Counted from the first letter of the stretch, positions 39,999-47,894 are shown. The stretch: DNA of 64,000 nucleotides from Oceanobacillus sp. FSL K6-2867 (GCF_037963145.1 NZ_CP150144.1:930001-994000), one strand, 5' to 3'. The notes: a model not told the origin generated them from the sequence alone. Made by a program: numbers and translations.

Positions 39999-40163
39999 TA
40001 GGGAAGGCAAATGGTGCGCCACCAGCTTTGACTGGTTCTAGTGGGTTCGATTCCCACCCCGAATTTTTGTTGAACGCGAAAATAAAAATTCGAGGGTGGG
40101 TCACTTACTGGATTTCCTTTTGGAAGGTCAGCGAGTATACCCACCTGGAATGAGGAGGGTATT
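39999..40163 (+). ncRNA. candidate structured leader RNA of the GNAT gene
   Basis: Directly upstream of the GNAT ribosome site. Visible stems: ACCAG/CTGGT (40021-40025/40032-40036); a T-arm look-alike GTGGG-TTCGATT-CCCAC (40041-40057); a long 16-bp hairpin CCCACCCCGAATTTTT with AAAAATTCG-A-GGGTGGG (40053-40068/40084-40100); and GGTGGGT/ACCCACC (40095-40101/40139-40145) enclosing an ACT-CTG-TTCC/GGAA-CAG-AGT arm. The last three compete for the same bases, as in regulatory leaders. No T-tract terminator follows. It matches no riboswitch I know. RNA status is inference. Confidence 0.5.
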
Positions 40164-40167
40164 TTTT

Positions 40168-40725
40168 ATGTTGAAAATACGTGATTTGCATGAAGTGCCA
40201 GTACTATTTGAATTGATGTCGCATCCAGATGTATTTCCCTATGTTAGACATAGAGCTGAAACAACCGATGAATTTTATTTCCTTACGAAGATGACAATCG
40301 AAGCTGAGGAAAATGGAGAGCTGATTTCACGTACCATTGTTGATGAGTATTTACAGCCTATCGGAACAATCAATTTATTTGATATTCAAGATAATCACGG
40401 CTTTTTAGCAACTTGGATCGGCCACCCCTACTTTGGCAAAGGATATAATAAACAAGCAAAGGAGCAATTCTTTGATTTGCTATTTTTCACATATAATATT
40501 GAAGGTATTTTTATGAAAGTAAGAAAAACAAATATCCGATCAATGAAGGCAGTTTTAAAACTTCCATACGTTGCTTTAGCCAATGAAATTTATTCCGATG
40601 TTTACAGCCAAATTAATCCTGAAGAGGATATATATGATTTATTCGTTATTACAAAAGACCATTATGTTTCTTATCAGCAGTTTAGAACCATGGATGCTGA
40701 ATCTACGGATGAAGAAGTTTCCTAA
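40168..40725 (+). CDS. GNAT-family N-acetyltransferase
   Basis: 185 residues from ATG 40168, 7-8 nt after GAGGAGGG. GNAT fold: acceptor half IRDLHEVPVLFELMSHPDVFPYV; acetyl-CoA loop near GHPYFGKGYNKQAKEQFF (the Q/RxxGxG/A-type turn); then the RKTNIRSMKAVLKLP segment common in RimJ/RimL-like enzymes. The target amine (protein, antibiotic or metabolite) is unknown. Its leader carries a candidate structured RNA. YfhE follows 54 bases downstream. Confidence 0.85.
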   Translation: MLKIRDLHEVPVLFELMSHPDVFPYVRHRAETTDEFYFLTKMTIEAEENGELISRTIVDEYLQPIGTINLFDIQDNHGFLATWIGHPYFGKGYNKQAKEQFFDLLFFTYNIEGIFMKVRKTNIRSMKAVLKLPYVALANEIYSDVYSQINPEEDIYDLFVITKDHYVSYQQFRTMDAESTDEEVS

Positions 40726-40779
40726 GAAAGCATATTTTGATTTATATTGGGCATCCTAAAATTAAAGTGAGGGATGCTT

Positions 40780-40908
40780 ATGCCAAGGTTAAGACCAGGT
40801 CAAAGTGAGAAGTTTCTCAATAAAACACAGGAAGTTCTTTACCAAAAAGAATTCAAGCATGCAGACCGTATCTACAAACAGTTGTCACAAAGAGGAAACC
40901 GAAGCTGA
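40780..40908 (+). CDS. YfhE-like small protein
   Basis: 42 residues, ATG 40780 with GTGAGGG 7 nt upstream. The core LNKTQEVLYQKEFKHADR is the hallmark of the short YfhE family of Bacillus, encoded near yfhF. Very basic, no membrane segment. Its function is not known. The stop lies in the terminator stem. Confidence 0.75.
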   Translation: MPRLRPGQSEKFLNKTQEVLYQKEFKHADRIYKQLSQRGNRS

Positions 40909-40931
40909 TTGCTTTGGTTTTTTCTTTTTAA
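40896..40931 (+). terminator. terminator of the GNAT-yfhE unit
   Basis: AAACCGAAGC / GCTTTGGTTT 10-bp stem (one G-T), 5-nt loop, T-rich tail. Confidence 0.88.
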
Positions 40932-40974
40932 GAAAGCTCGTCAGATTAGGTTTTTCAGATCCCATGAAAACGAG

Positions 40975-41274
40975 TTAATATCTTATTGCATTTGCATCCA
41001 TTTCAATCCACTTTTGCAGGAGGTTATCTGCTTCTCTTTTCGCATCTTTCCTCCTCCATCCGAAGCCATACCCGCACACAATTTCTGCTGTAACTAATTC
41101 GGATACAGCCTGCCAGACTTGCTCTTTTTTGATATTCGAAACATATAAAATGACTGTGTTGTTTTCCTTCACTTGTATTTCAACAGACTCTTGGGGAAAC
41201 AGCTTTTCAATCAGCCTTATTTTCGATTGACTAGTTATTGTTGGATGATATAAAATCATGCATCCTAATTTCAT
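40975..41274 (-). CDS. hypothetical protein, 99 aa
   Basis: AAGGAGG is 6 nt before the ATG at 41274; an ATG two codons earlier touches the site. Soluble alpha/beta-looking sequence (KIRLIEKLFPQESVEIQVKE, VILYVSNIKKEQVWQAVSELV) with a basic patch GWRRKDAKREADNLL. No family recognised. Opposite in direction to its neighbours. Confidence 0.65.
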   Translation of the reverse strand: MKLGCMILYHPTITSQSKIRLIEKLFPQESVEIQVKENNTVILYVSNIKKEQVWQAVSELVTAEIVCGYGFGWRRKDAKREADNLLQKWIEMDANAIRY

Positions 41275-41428
41275 CTTCATCCTCCTTAGTTCCTATTTAG
41301 AACATTTTACTATATGTTTCATAAGCGAACAAGGGATTCGTCTCTTATTGTATTTAACCGTGATAGGATTAACTATAACTTTAGAAATTTTCTCGAAACC
41401 TTAACCTACAATGCAGAGTGTGATAAAA

Positions 41429-41845
41429 ATGAGTCTTGACCAAATTGCGTATAATATTAAATTTCTCCGCGATCAGCATAACTGGACACAACAAGAGCTT
41501 GCAGATAAATTAACGATTTCTCGCTCTGTCGTAACAAAATGGGAAAATCTGACCGCAACTCCTGATATAACTTCATTAATAAAGCTTAGTAAGGTGTTTG
41601 ATGTGTCACTGGATCATCTAACTGGAAATCATTCATTCCGCAATGACTTACTGAAAGATTTCAAACGAATCTATAGCTCAAAAGATAAATCCTTTGATGA
41701 TGAAATTGTTGAGCTTATGGAGTATATTATGGTTAATCCTAACTTTAAAGAGCAAATTTACAAGCTGAAAAAGTTACCAGTAAAAAAACAATTATCGATA
41801 CAACAGTTATTTCGTAACATAATCGAGCAATATGAAAAACTGTAG
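41429..41845 (+). CDS. XRE-family transcriptional regulator
   Basis: 138 residues if started at MSLDQIAYNIKFL (41429); an ATG 18 bases upstream is also open and neither has a strong site. Classic HTH_3 in residues 6-60 (WTQQELADKLTISRSVVTKWEN, SLIKLSKVFDVSLDHLTG). The C-terminal 70 residues are helical and may dimerise. A terminator follows. Target unknown. Confidence 0.85.
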   Translation: MSLDQIAYNIKFLRDQHNWTQQELADKLTISRSVVTKWENLTATPDITSLIKLSKVFDVSLDHLTGNHSFRNDLLKDFKRIYSSKDKSFDDEIVELMEYIMVNPNFKEQIYKLKKLPVKKQLSIQQLFRNIIEQYEKL

Positions 41846-41846
41846 A

Positions 41847-41879
41847 AGAGACCTGAATTTAATTCAGTCTCTTTTTTTA
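41847..41879 (+). terminator. terminator of the XRE gene
   Basis: AGAGAC-CTGAA / TTCAG-TCTCT stem followed by T7. Confidence 0.88.
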
Positions 41880-41930
41880 TTGTACTTTTTAAGTTATATC
41901 TGTTATACTACTAATATAACAGATATAACT
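41880..41930 (+). promoter_or_regulatory. promoter and 15-bp inverted-repeat operator of GntR operon
   Basis: AGTTATATCTGTTAT (41892-41906) and ATAACAGATATAACT (41916-41930) are perfect inverted repeats with a 9-nt spacer. A promoter TTGTAC (41880-41885), 18 nt, TATACT (41904-41909) overlaps them, so a bound dimer would block it. It sits 20 bases before the GntR gene and most likely is its own operator. Confidence 0.8.
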
Positions 41931-41950
41931 TCCAGAGAAAGGAGTGCTAA

Positions 41951-42355
41951 ATGAATGTGTTTATAAACTTAGATTTAGAATCCAGTGAACCAATCTATAT
42001 TCAGCTGCAGCAGCAAATTATTGAAGGAATAGCTAAAAAACAGCTTCTCCCTGGAGATGCGTTGCCTTCTGTCCGCTCATTGGCAGCAGACATTGGCATC
42101 AACCTGCATACAGTTAACAAGGCATACCAGCAATTAAAACAGGATGGATTTATTTTGATTCATCGGCAAAAAGGCGTTGTAGTCCATCCTGATGGGGTTC
42201 CACAGGCTGATGAAGTATATAAACAAGAGCTTAAAGCTAAGCTTCGGCCACTTGTCGCTGATTCCATTTGCAGAGGAATGAACGAAGCAGATTTTAGCCA
42301 TTTCAGTAAAGAGCTGTTTCAATTATTCAATGAAGAGGAAGGTGAAGAGTATTGA
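41951..42355 (+). CDS. GntR-family regulator, YhcF/YtrA class
   Basis: 134 residues. Winged helix in residues 10-75 (EPIYIQLQQQIIEGIAKKQL, SVRSLAADIGINLHTVNKAYQQL), followed by a short helical tail rather than a sugar- or acid-binding domain, as in YtrA-type regulators of ABC or membrane operons. AAAGGAGTG precedes the ATG. Its stop overlaps the start of the next gene (TTGA), so the two are translationally coupled. A strong operator lies upstream. Confidence 0.9.
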   Translation: MNVFINLDLESSEPIYIQLQQQIIEGIAKKQLLPGDALPSVRSLAADIGINLHTVNKAYQQLKQDGFILIHRQKGVVVHPDGVPQADEVYKQELKAKLRPLVADSICRGMNEADFSHFSKELFQLFNEEEGEEY

Positions 42356-43467
42356 ATGGTTTTCTAATTATTGTATTTCTGCTTATTTTAATTCCAGTAT
42401 TTGTTTCGACTATGTTTATCCCCTTCTGGACGCGCAAAACGGAAAGTTTTGGTGTAACAATTCCCGAGGAAATTTATCAAAGCACTGAACTAAAGCAGAT
42501 GCGCAAACGTTACATGCGTATTACCGGTATTGCCGGTTTAATCGTCATAGCAATATTTCTATCAACAGGCATTTTCATTACTTTGGATGAAAACATATTT
42601 AGCTTATTATTCAGTGTGCTTATTCTTGGATATCTTATTAGTTCTTTTTTCATTTATTTGAAGTTTCATCGTGAAATGAAATCGTTGAAGAAACAGAAAA
42701 ATTGGGGTTCAGAAAAGTCACAGCAGGTTTTTGTCAGCATCCAATTCCGCTCCCAAAAGCTGAATCATTCCAATCTATGGTTTCTTATCTCTTTTATTAT
42801 TACAATCGGATTAATTGTTCTAACATTGCAATCGTATCAACAAATTCCAGCAAGAATCCCACTACAATATAACCTTGCAGGTGAGGTTACAAACTGGGCA
42901 GAAAAATCATATCGTTCCGTACTTGTCTTACCCATCATGCAATTATATTTAACATTGCTCTTTGTATTTATCAACACCATGATCGCTAAATCGAAACAGC
43001 AAATTAATGCGGACACACCTGAGGAGTCTATGCGGAAGAACTTGATTTTCAGACGAAGATGGTCTGCTTATATTATTATCACTGGAATTGGATTAACAAT
43101 TTTGCTGTCACTTATACAGCTGTCTTACATCTTTCCAATAGATCAGCAACTATTAGTCATTATCCCACTTGCTTTTAGTATCGCTTTAATAGTGGGGGCT
43201 ATCATTCTTTCGATTACAACCGGGCAAGGCGGCAGTCGTATTAAAAGTAATTCGAATGCTTCAGCTGATGGAACGATAATGAACCGAGATGATGATGTGC
43301 ATTGGAAGCTAGGAATATTCTATTTTAATCGTGAGGATCCATCGCTTTTTCTTGAAAAACGATTCGGTGTCGGATGGACAATTAATTTTGCACGACCGCT
43401 TGCCTGGATTATTTTCTTAGGCATTATTGGATTGGCATTTATAATTCCTTATTTGCTTGGGGCTTAG
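42352..43467 (+). CDS. DUF1648/DUF5808 membrane protein
   Basis: 371 residues, TTG start overlapping the gntR stop, with GAGGAAGGTGAAG upstream. About eight hydrophobic segments. The DUF1648-like motif is YQQIPARIPLQYNLAGEVTNW near residue 165 and the C-terminal block (DDVHWKLGIFYFNREDPSLF, RFGVGWTINFARP) resembles DUF5808. These occur in GntR-linked operons of Bacillus and are relatives of the SdpI immunity/signalling proteins. Precise role unknown; regulated by the coupled GntR. Confidence 0.82.
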   Translation: MNGFLIIVFLLILIPVFVSTMFIPFWTRKTESFGVTIPEEIYQSTELKQMRKRYMRITGIAGLIVIAIFLSTGIFITLDENIFSLLFSVLILGYLISSFFIYLKFHREMKSLKKQKNWGSEKSQQVFVSIQFRSQKLNHSNLWFLISFIITIGLIVLTLQSYQQIPARIPLQYNLAGEVTNWAEKSYRSVLVLPIMQLYLTLLFVFINTMIAKSKQQINADTPEESMRKNLIFRRRWSAYIIITGIGLTILLSLIQLSYIFPIDQQLLVIIPLAFSIALIVGAIILSITTGQGGSRIKSNSNASADGTIMNRDDDVHWKLGIFYFNREDPSLFLEKRFGVGWTINFARPLAWIIFLGIIGLAFIIPYLLGA

Positions 43468-43618
43468 TGAACTATTAAAGTGGTAAAATAAATACAAGCA
43501 CTTATGGAATTTATTAATTGGCAATTTCTGCTGTTACAATTGCGCTATCCCTCATTTTTTGTAATTGCTTCGGTATTTATTTTGAAAATGAGGGGATTGG
43601 CTGGTTAGTTGCTGGAGT

Positions 43619-43720
43619 GGGTGGTGCTGTTTTTTTCGGGATGGTGCTGTTTCCCTGGTCGATAGTGCTATTTTTGGGCCGGATGGTGCTGTTTCCCTGG
43701 AATATGGAGCTTTATTCTTG
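43619..43720 (+). repeat. imperfect 21-nt tandem repeat
   Basis: About five units of 21 bases. GGATGGTGCTGTTTCCCTGG occurs exactly at 43639-43658 and 43681-43700, with diverged copies before, between and after. One frame is open across it and would give VLFPWSI-VLFLGRM-VLFPWNM heptads, but there is no ribosome site; I treat it as non-coding repeat DNA. Confidence 0.75.
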
Positions 43721-43781
43721 AGAGAATATGTTCAACGGGCTGGTACATTGGATCAGGTGCAGCATTACATTTCAAAGGCAA

Positions 43782-43805
43782 AAAGGACTGGCGCGCCAGT
43801 CCTTT
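43782..43805. terminator. perfect palindrome terminator between convergent operons
   Basis: AAAGGACTGGCG / CGCCAGTCCTTT, 24-bp perfect palindrome with T- and A-rich flanks, serving the DUF1648 and ABC operons. Confidence 0.85.
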
Positions 43806-43811
43806 CTTTAT

Positions 43812-44510
43812 TTATTTTGTACTTACAGTTGTTATTCTTTTTAGCAAAAGGAAAGAAAGGAGATAAAATACAATACCTAATCCGAAGATTTGCAGGAATA
43901 TGGTAAGCTTTAAATCTGAAAACAAATTGGCAAAAAGGTCAATCAGCCAGCCTTGAGCAACTCCAACTAATAGGAGTATCACCCCAGCACCAACAACAAT
44001 TCCCCCGCCTAACAGCCCATACCTATAAAATAACAACCCGGTTAAAAACATTACAGTAAGGAAGAAAAACATTAATGATGTATCAATGACTACTCTATTT
44101 ATCCAAGTGTCTTCCATGAGCTGTGCCAAGTGCATAAACCCAAAGGAATGTAAATTTGTTATATCTGTTGCATATAAAATAACCGTGTGTAACGTATTGG
44201 CAATTACTGCTTTCATTAGAGCTATTGATAGAAAAAACAGGCCAAGACTAATAAATAAATTCTTTCTCGTGGCACCCATTTTAAGCGAAAAAGGAATGCT
44301 TTCTTTTACCGTAATAAACCCTAAAATCCCGCAATATACATAGATAAATTGAAACATGAAATAAAGCTGTCCATTCTCGACCCCAAGCATGAAATATGAA
44401 ATTACCAATGACACAATGAGAATTCCAAGCAAAATTGTCCAAAAAATCATTAAGGAGTAGCGAATATCCGTTGCAAAGAAATAAAGCAATCCTTTTATTT
44501 GCCTAGTCAT
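43812..44510 (-). CDS. ABC transporter permease-like membrane protein
   Basis: 232 residues from ATG 44510 (GAAGGGTGC 6-7 nt upstream). About six hydrophobic helices; acidic loop VKESIPFSLKMGATRKNLF resembles the conserved 'gating' helix region of YtrC/DUF-type permeases in GntR-ABC operons. It starts right at the stop of the ATPase gene and must be its membrane partner. Confidence 0.78.
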   Translation of the reverse strand: MTRQIKGLLYFFATDIRYSLMIFWTILLGILIVSLVISYFMLGVENGQLYFMFQFIYVYCGILGFITVKESIPFSLKMGATRKNLFISLGLFFLSIALMKAVIANTLHTVILYATDITNLHSFGFMHLAQLMEDTWINRVVIDTSLMFFFLTVMFLTGLLFYRYGLLGGGIVVGAGVILLLVGVAQGWLIDLFANLFSDLKLTIFLQIFGLGIVFYLLSFLLLKRITTVSTK

Positions 44511-44511
44511 T

Positions 44512-45369
44512 TTAAGCACCCTTCTTTCTTTCCGTTAAATAAATCATTAATTCTTGAATTGGTATTCCCTCTACTTCTAAACCATACCCTTTTGCATCAT
44601 CAGCGGTTCCATATACATAAGCTGTCATTATACCCGCAAGTCGTTTTCGTTCGATCACTTCTTTATCTGCCAGAAATGCTTCCACTTTCTCGACACTTCC
44701 TGAAACCGAAATGGCATTATCGCGAAGCATCTCCGCCTCTTCCTGTAAAACCAATGCTCCTTCTCTTAATATTAGGACTTCTTCAAACAGCAAACTAACT
44801 TCATCAATTAAATGGGTTGAGAATATAATTGTTCGTTTTTCTGTCTGATATTCCTCCAGCATGATTTCATAAAATCTTTTTCTTGACGGGGCATCAAGGC
44901 CAATATATGGTTCGTCAAAAATTGTAATTGGCGCTTTGCTTGCCAGCCCAACCGTAATCCCCAGAGCTGATTCCATTCCTTTGGAGAGCGTCTTGACTTT
45001 TGCATTTAGATCTAGGTTATATTCCTTAATTAAGTCTTCAGCAAGCACTTGATCCCAATTTGGATAGAAATAGGAATATATTTTAAGGACATTTTTGATT
45101 TTCAAATCCTTTTTAAAATTATTTCCTTCTTTAATTAAACAAATCGATTCCGTTAATTCTTGGTTATCGAACGGGTTCTCTCCATCAATTAAAATCTCAC
45201 CGCCACTTGGTAAAATTTGTCCAGATAGAATGTCCATAAATGTTGTTTTACCAGCACCATTTCTGCCTAATAATCCGTAAATCTTTGGTTCATCTAATGT
45301 GAAAGAAACATTGATTAAAGCAGTTTTATCTTTATACTGTTTCGTTAATTTTTTCACTTCAATCTTCAT
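44512..45369 (-). CDS. ABC transporter ATPase (YtrB type)
   Basis: 285 residues from ATG 45369 (GGGAGGAAGC upstream), overlapping the gntR end by 11 bases. Walker A GRNGAGKTT, Q-loop SICLIKEG, signature LSKGMES (divergent from LSGGQ but usual in this class), Walker B ITIFDEPYIGLD, H-loop STH. C-terminal 70 residues form an extra domain. Peptide or antibiotic sensing/export is the theme of such operons, but the substrate is not known. Confidence 0.9.
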   Translation of the reverse strand: MKIEVKKLTKQYKDKTALINVSFTLDEPKIYGLLGRNGAGKTTFMDILSGQILPSGGEILIDGENPFDNQELTESICLIKEGNNFKKDLKIKNVLKIYSYFYPNWDQVLAEDLIKEYNLDLNAKVKTLSKGMESALGITVGLASKAPITIFDEPYIGLDAPSRKRFYEIMLEEYQTEKRTIIFSTHLIDEVSLLFEEVLILREGALVLQEEAEMLRDNAISVSGSVEKVEAFLADKEVIERKRLAGIMTAYVYGTADDAKGYGLEVEGIPIQELMIYLTERKKGA

Positions 45370-45736
45370 TTGAAGCTTCCTCCCTTTCCACCATTTCAAT
45401 AAGCTCCTTGGCACTAATCCGCAGCTTCTCTGCTTCACTTTTTAATGGCAGCATGTAATTTTCGTAAAATAACTTTTTGCGCTTTTCGATTAAGATTTGC
45501 TGTGCATCTTTGGTAACAAACATTCCAACACCCCTCCGTTTAAACAAGATGCCTTCTGCAACAAGCTCATTAATTCCTTTTGCTGCAGTAGCTGGATTAA
45601 TCTTGTAATAAGCTGCAAATTCATTTGTAGATGGAACACGTTCTTCTGCTTGAATCGTTTCATTTATGATGGAATCCTCTAGTTGCTCTTTAATTTGAAG
45701 GAATATTGGCTTGCTATCGTCTAATGAATTTTTCAT
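45359..45736 (-). CDS. GntR-family regulator of the ABC operon (YtrA type)
   Basis: 125 residues. Winged helix, residues 8-75 (PIFLQIKEQLEDSIINETI, VPSTNEFAAYYKINPATAAKGINELV, FKRRGVGMFV) plus a 45-residue helical tail. First gene of a three-gene operon with ATPase and permease. AAGGAAGG lies 8 nt before the ATG. The inverted repeat at 45757-45780 is its likely operator. Confidence 0.9.
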   Translation of the reverse strand: MKNSLDDSKPIFLQIKEQLEDSIINETIQAEERVPSTNEFAAYYKINPATAAKGINELVAEGILFKRRGVGMFVTKDAQQILIEKRKKLFYENYMLPLKSEAEKLRISAKELIEMVEREEASNED

Positions 45737-45756
45737 TTTTGGTTCCTTCCTTATTT

Positions 45757-45780
45757 GGTTAATTACTTATGTAACTAACC
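45757..45780 (-). promoter_or_regulatory. operator upstream of the YtrA-type gene
   Basis: GGTTAATTAC (45757-45766) and GTAACTAACC (45771-45780) are inverted repeats (9 of 10 pairs) around TTAT. TTGACA on the minus strand (about 45806) supplies the -35, so the repeat covers the transcription start. Confidence 0.7.
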
Positions 45781-45825
45781 CTATAACTAATAAAACATTT
45801 TGTCAATAGTTTTTAGAAAAAATAA

Positions 45826-45857
45826 AAAATAGCTTAGCAATTAGCTAAACTATTTTT
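45826..45857 (-). terminator. terminator of the SPFH-RHH operon
   Basis: TAGTTTAGC / GCTAAGCTA on the minus strand followed by TTTTTTATTTTTT. Confidence 0.75.
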
Positions 45858-45894
45858 TTATATTGATATGAAGTTTTTCTGTATTTAACTAATC

Positions 45895-46074
45895 TCAATC
45901 CTCACCAATCTTCTTATCTTCACTCTTTGGGAGTCGTCCTGCTTTTTTAACGGATTCCCGGAGCAAGAATTCTACATGACTATTGACGCTCCGAAATTCA
46001 TCTTTCGCCCATGACTGGAGGATATCATATAATTTGGGGTCTATTCGCAATGGAAAGTTCTTTTTTTTAGCCAT
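45895..46074 (-). CDS. Arc-type ribbon-helix-helix small protein
   Basis: 59 residues, ATG at 46074 with GAGGGGG 5 nt upstream. KKNFPLRIDPKLYDILQSWA is an MetJ/Arc-type beta strand followed by a helix, and SVNSHVEFLLRESVKK the second helix; together a ribbon-helix-helix DNA-binding fold. It starts 14 bases after the SPFH gene and is in its operon. Possibly a regulator of the operon; target unknown. Confidence 0.82.
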   Translation of the reverse strand: MAKKKNFPLRIDPKLYDILQSWAKDEFRSVNSHVEFLLRESVKKAGRLPKSEDKKIGED

Positions 46075-46088
46075 AAAAACCCCCTCTT

Positions 46089-46937
46089 TTACTGATACAA
46101 TGAACCAGTATTGATCACTGGCTGTGTTCCGTGATCTGATACAATCGCAACGAGTAAGTTATTAATCATTGCGACTCTGCGTTCGTCGTCTAAGTCAACA
46201 ATTCCCTCTTTTTCAATTCGTTCAATCGCATCCTGCACCATTCCAACTGCACCATCAACGATTTGCTTACGTGCAGAGATAATTGCACTTGCTTGCTGGC
46301 GCTGCAGCATTGCCTGAGCAATTTCTGTTGAATAGGCAAGATGTGTTAATCGTGCTTCAATCACTTCCACTCCAGCTACTTTCAAGCGATCCTGAAGCTC
46401 TTCTGTTAATTCGTTCGATACTTCTTCTGCATTTCCTCGAAGTGTAAGCTCGACATTTTCAAATGTATCATATGGGTACTTTGTTGCAACCGCCCTAATC
46501 GCTGTTTCACTTTGAATTTCAACAAATTGCTCATATTTATCAACATCAAAAACAGCTTTTGCTGCATCGACCACTTTGAATACAATAACTGCAGCTATCT
46601 CAATCGGATTTCCATTAACATCATTTACTTTTAAACGATTGCTGTTAAAGTTTCGCACACGCAGTGAAATAGTTCTCCTCACTGAAAATGGAATGGTAAC
46701 TACAATTCCTTCTTGACGGATTGTTCCCATGTACTTACCGAGAAAAATAACTACTACCGATTGATTAGGCTGTACAAGCGTTATTCCACTTCCCAATGTA
46801 ACAGCTATGATTAAACAAATACCACCTAACACAAATTGCTCTTGAATAAAACTGAATACAGTACCAGCCAAAAGCAATGCAACGAGAAGAATACCGACAA
46901 AGCCATTTATCATCCAAGCCTTTTTCTCTTGAATCAT
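46089..46937 (-). CDS. SPFH/band-7 membrane protein
   Basis: 282 residues: two N-terminal hydrophobic segments (residues 10-55) then a band-7 domain ([50 protein letters not shown]). It lacks the long coiled-coil of flotillins, so it resembles the short stomatin/prohibitin-like members. Such proteins form membrane microdomain scaffolds. AAGGTGTG precedes the ATG. Operon with the small RHH protein. Confidence 0.9.
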   Translation of the reverse strand: MIQEKKAWMINGFVGILLVALLLAGTVFSFIQEQFVLGGICLIIAVTLGSGITLVQPNQSVVVIFLGKYMGTIRQEGIVVTIPFSVRRTISLRVRNFNSNRLKVNDVNGNPIEIAAVIVFKVVDAAKAVFDVDKYEQFVEIQSETAIRAVATKYPYDTFENVELTLRGNAEEVSNELTEELQDRLKVAGVEVIEARLTHLAYSTEIAQAMLQRQQASAIISARKQIVDGAVGMVQDAIERIEKEGIVDLDDERRVAMINNLLVAIVSDHGTQPVINTGSLYQ

Positions 46938-47024
46938 ATTAACACACCTTCCCCAAATGATTTTATTATTATATTAATATGATATCACTTTTGTCTTAAA
47001 TTGTAAATTAAAATGTCAGAATAA

Positions 47025-47894
47025 TTAACTAGCAGGATTAATTATATTTGCAATCGGATCCTTTTTAGGCAGGACAAAATAGTCTGTACCATCTGTATAG
47101 ATGACCAAATCACCGAGAGCTGCAGTTGAGTAGATGAGAGAATTTACACTGTATAAATTGTTGATCACCCGATCCACTGGATGTCCATAATTATTATCCT
47201 TACTGTATGTAAGAATCGCTACCTCCGGATTTACCTCTTGTAAAAATTCCAATGATGAACTTGTTTTTGACCCATGATGGCCAACTTTTATTATTTCAGA
47301 TTCAACATCATAATCCTCCATTATTTTTTTTTCCTGCTGCTTTTCGACATCACTCATTAATAAGAAGTCCGTCTCTTTGTAGGAAACCCTTAATACAATT
47401 GATGATTTGTTATTATTTTTAAATTTTTCATATGCATTCCAGATTTCAATATTAATCAACGGATCAATTTCTATCGTGTCATTCTTTTCAGCAATTTGAA
47501 CCGGGATATTCTGCTTTCTTATTTCCGATATATATTTAGCAAAGGTTCTTGTCGGATGAAGCTTTCCAGTATCCAGAATTTCATTGACAGTAACAGCCTT
47601 CATCACCTCTGGAAGACCGCCAATATGATCCATATCTGGATGTGTTGCAACCAATAAATCTAATTTATCAATGCCTTGCGTTTTTAAATAGGAAATTATT
47701 TTCTTCCCCGAACCTGGTGGCCCACCGTCAATTAGAATTGTTTTATTTAAAGGAGTTTCAATTAAAATACTATCCCCTTGACCAACATCAATAAAGTGCA
47801 CCTGCATATCTGGATCATTTTCGCTGTAACTATAATTAGGATAAGTAATTAGACAGATATGAATAATGATAATAACTGATAAACATCTTTTCAT
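47025..47894 (-). CDS. secreted ComEC-like metallo-beta-lactamase-fold hydrolase
   Basis: 289 residues. Residues 1-24 are a signal peptide. FIDVGQGDSILIETP, LIDGGPPGSG, ATHPDMDHIGGL (the H-x-D-x-D-H metal site, with P inserted), SDVEKQQ and VGHHGSKTSSS are the ComEC C-terminal-domain motifs. Without the ComEC channel and exported, it is probably an extracellular nuclease or phosphodiesterase, as in other stand-alone ComEC/Rec2-related proteins. Confidence 0.87.
   Translation of the reverse strand: MKRCLSVIIIIHICLITYPNYSYSENDPDMQVHFIDVGQGDSILIETPLNKTILIDGGPPGSGKKIISYLKTQGIDKLDLLVATHPDMDHIGGLPEVMKAVTVNEILDTGKLHPTRTFAKYISEIRKQNIPVQIAEKNDTIEIDPLINIEIWNAYEKFKNNNKSSIVLRVSYKETDFLLMSDVEKQQEKKIMEDYDVESEIIKVGHHGSKTSSSLEFLQEVNPEVAILTYSKDNNYGHPVDRVINNLYSVNSLIYSTAALGDLVIYTDGTDYFVLPKKDPIANIINPAS

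Noticed and set aside
40041..40060. A tRNA gene at 40000-40060
   Set aside because: Only the T-arm is tRNA-like. No acceptor pairing, no D-arm and a 6-base anticodon-type loop, so it is not a working tRNA.
40090..40110. T-box leader for the GNAT gene
   Set aside because: AGGGTGG matches the start of the T-box motif, but the ACCGCG continuation, terminator and specifier stem are absent.
43518..43721. 67-codon frame over the 21-nt repeat
   Set aside because: No ribosome site, composition set by the repeat; kept as repeat DNA rather than a gene.
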